A DNA stretch of 64,000 nt. It comes from Terriglobales bacterium (GTDB lineage Bacteria > Acidobacteriota > Terriglobia > Bryobacterales > Bryobacteraceae). The notes under the pieces are model-generated. The model made no database searches. It was not told where the DNA came from and saw only the letters and a program-made list of their open reading frames with translations. The DNA lies in assembly GCA_027485675.1 (NCBI GenBank), contig JAIXQP010000050.1, forward strand, positions 124,001 through 188,000, read 5' to 3'. Within the stretch, counting starts at the first letter, position 1. Each line of letters begins with the position of its first letter. A program made the position numbers and the translations under genes. Shown in pieces: positions 63,376-64,000 of the stretch.

Positions 63376-63421
63376 AAGTTCCGTTCATGATAGCAACCTC
63401 GCCCGAACCCGCAGTCGCCAC

Positions 63422-63472
63422 AAAAAAAGAGACCGGTCCAGCCAGCAACATACCTGTTGCTGGCCAGTCCGG
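63422..63472 (-). terminator. Rho-independent terminator after the response regulator
   Basis: Minus strand forms a 17-bp stem with three mismatches, including the perfect GCCAGCAAC (63464-63456) with GTTGCTGGC arms and a 6-base loop, followed by TCTC and seven T (63428-63422). It lies about 45 bp beyond the regulator stop. Confidence 0.8.
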
Positions 63473-63517
63473 CCAAGAAGACCCGTTTGGGCGTCAGAAG
63501 AAACTGGGGGAATCCCG

Positions 63518-64000
63518 CTAGACGAGATTCGGAATCTTGATGATCTTTTTCTGGATGGCGTACTGGACCAGTTGTGCTTTGTTGTGAATGTCCAGTTTCC
63601 GCATCAGGTTGAACTTGTGCGCTTCCACCGTCTTGACGCTAAGGTTCAGGTCGCAGGCGATTTCCTTCACCGATTGACCCTCCGCCAGCATCTTCAGCAC
63701 CTCGCGTTCCCGCGTCGTCAAGGTCGCAAACCGCGGAAGCCGGTTGGCGGACTTGATGCGCGACCGGAAGTCGTCCACTAATTGGGAGAGCATCCGGGGG
63801 CTCAGGTAGCTGCCACCACGAATCACATCGCGGATCGCCGCCACTAACTGCTGCGCCGGACTATCTTTCAGCACGTAGCCGCCCGCGCCCACTTCCATGC
63901 CTTCGACGAGGTAGTCCTCGTCGTCGTACATCGTGAGAAACAGAATCTTCGTCTCAGGGCGATTCTTCTTGATCTGCCGCGTTGCCTCGAAGCTGCTGAG
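63518..64000 (-). CDS. NarL/FixJ-type response regulator, 5' end outside window
   Basis: At least 160 codons; the frame is open to the window end. The visible part of the receiver (ETKILFLTMYDDEDYLVEGMEVGAGGYVLKDS) contains the conserved Thr and Lys; the phosphorylatable Asp lies outside. The C-terminal LuxR-type helix-turn-helix is complete (LTTREREVLKMLAEGQSVKEIACDLNLSVKTVEAHKFNLMRKL). It is a two-component transcription regulator; the sensor kinase is not seen. A strong terminator follows. Confidence 0.9.
   Translation of the reverse strand, partial: LSSFEATRQIKKNRPETKILFLTMYDDEDYLVEGMEVGAGGYVLKDSPAQQLVAAIRDVIRGGSYLSPRMLSQLVDDFRSRIKSANRLPRFATLTTREREVLKMLAEGQSVKEIACDLNLSVKTVEAHKFNLMRKLDIHNKAQLVQYAIQKKIIKIPNLV

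Overview
The window looks like chromosomal DNA of a high-GC acidobacterium, most likely of the Bryobacter/Solibacter type (inference from gene content, no database search). Supporting signs are an Oar-like TonB-dependent receptor with a carboxypeptidase-regulatory domain, an SBBP-repeat secreted protein, a small secreted Cys-containing protein of the kind common in Acidobacteria, a one-polypeptide 2-oxoglutarate dehydrogenase E2-E1 fusion, and Tat-exported sulfatase and toroid-type enzymes. Genes are densely packed with many 1-4 bp start/stop overlaps. No CRISPR array, integrase, transposase or prophage is visible.

Layout. 1-3.2 kb: minus-strand fliD unit with a sigma-28-like promoter, a FliT-sized partner, an unknown protein and a truncated methyltransferase. 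3.2-7.5 kb: two small secreted proteins, an unusually small methyltransferase-like gene, an MrfA/YprA-type helicase and a PilZ protein. 7.6-12.3 kb: membrane peptide, uvrA, CPBP protease and mtnA as one overlapping operon, ended by a bidirectional terminator against groES-groEL (CIRCE-type operator). 14.5-19.8 kb: glutamine-synthetase-like ligase, SDR, aldehyde dehydrogenase and S9 peptidase. 20.4-26.1 kb: five glycosyltransferases plus alanine racemase. 26.1-28.8 kb: a degenerate M24 protein with a 140-aa partner, and a Gfo/Idh/MocA oxidoreductase. 28.8-32.6 kb: the 1246-aa 2-oxoglutarate dehydrogenase fusion. 33.4-40.0 kb: DUF58, transglutaminase, MoxR and TPR genes. 40.0-43.0 kb: sulfatase, TauE/SafE exporter, selenocysteine tRNA, HD hydrolase, tRNA-Ala. 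43-51.4 kb: TonB receptor, glycosyltransferase, YggS, a PD-(D/E)XK-like protein, a DUF697-like membrane protein, a thioredoxin-fold protein and an SDR. 51.4-56.5 kb: B3 metallo-beta-lactamase-fold protein opposite an MFS/old-yellow-enzyme/toroid-protein operon. 56.5-64 kb: SBBP protein, START-like lipid-binding protein, 2-hydroxyacid dehydrogenase, 7Fe-type ferredoxin, isopropylmalate-dehydrogenase-like enzyme and a truncated NarL-type regulator.

The least conventional feature is a pair of tandem arrays built from the 3' ends of neighbouring genes. Both lie between convergent genes just beyond a minus-strand gene's stop codon. At 32621-33432 there are six copies of about 137 bp derived from the last codons of the TPR gene. 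At 61818-62277 there are two 230-bp copies of the isopropylmalate-dehydrogenase-like 3' end, each also carrying the last bases and stop of the ferredoxin gene and a nested inverted repeat. The genes, unit lengths and sequences differ but the architecture is the same, suggesting a recurrent process acting on convergent gene ends. A canonical selenocysteine tRNA squeezed between an HD-hydrolase gene and a TauE/SafE gene is the other standout, with no Sec machinery or selenoprotein recognised nearby.
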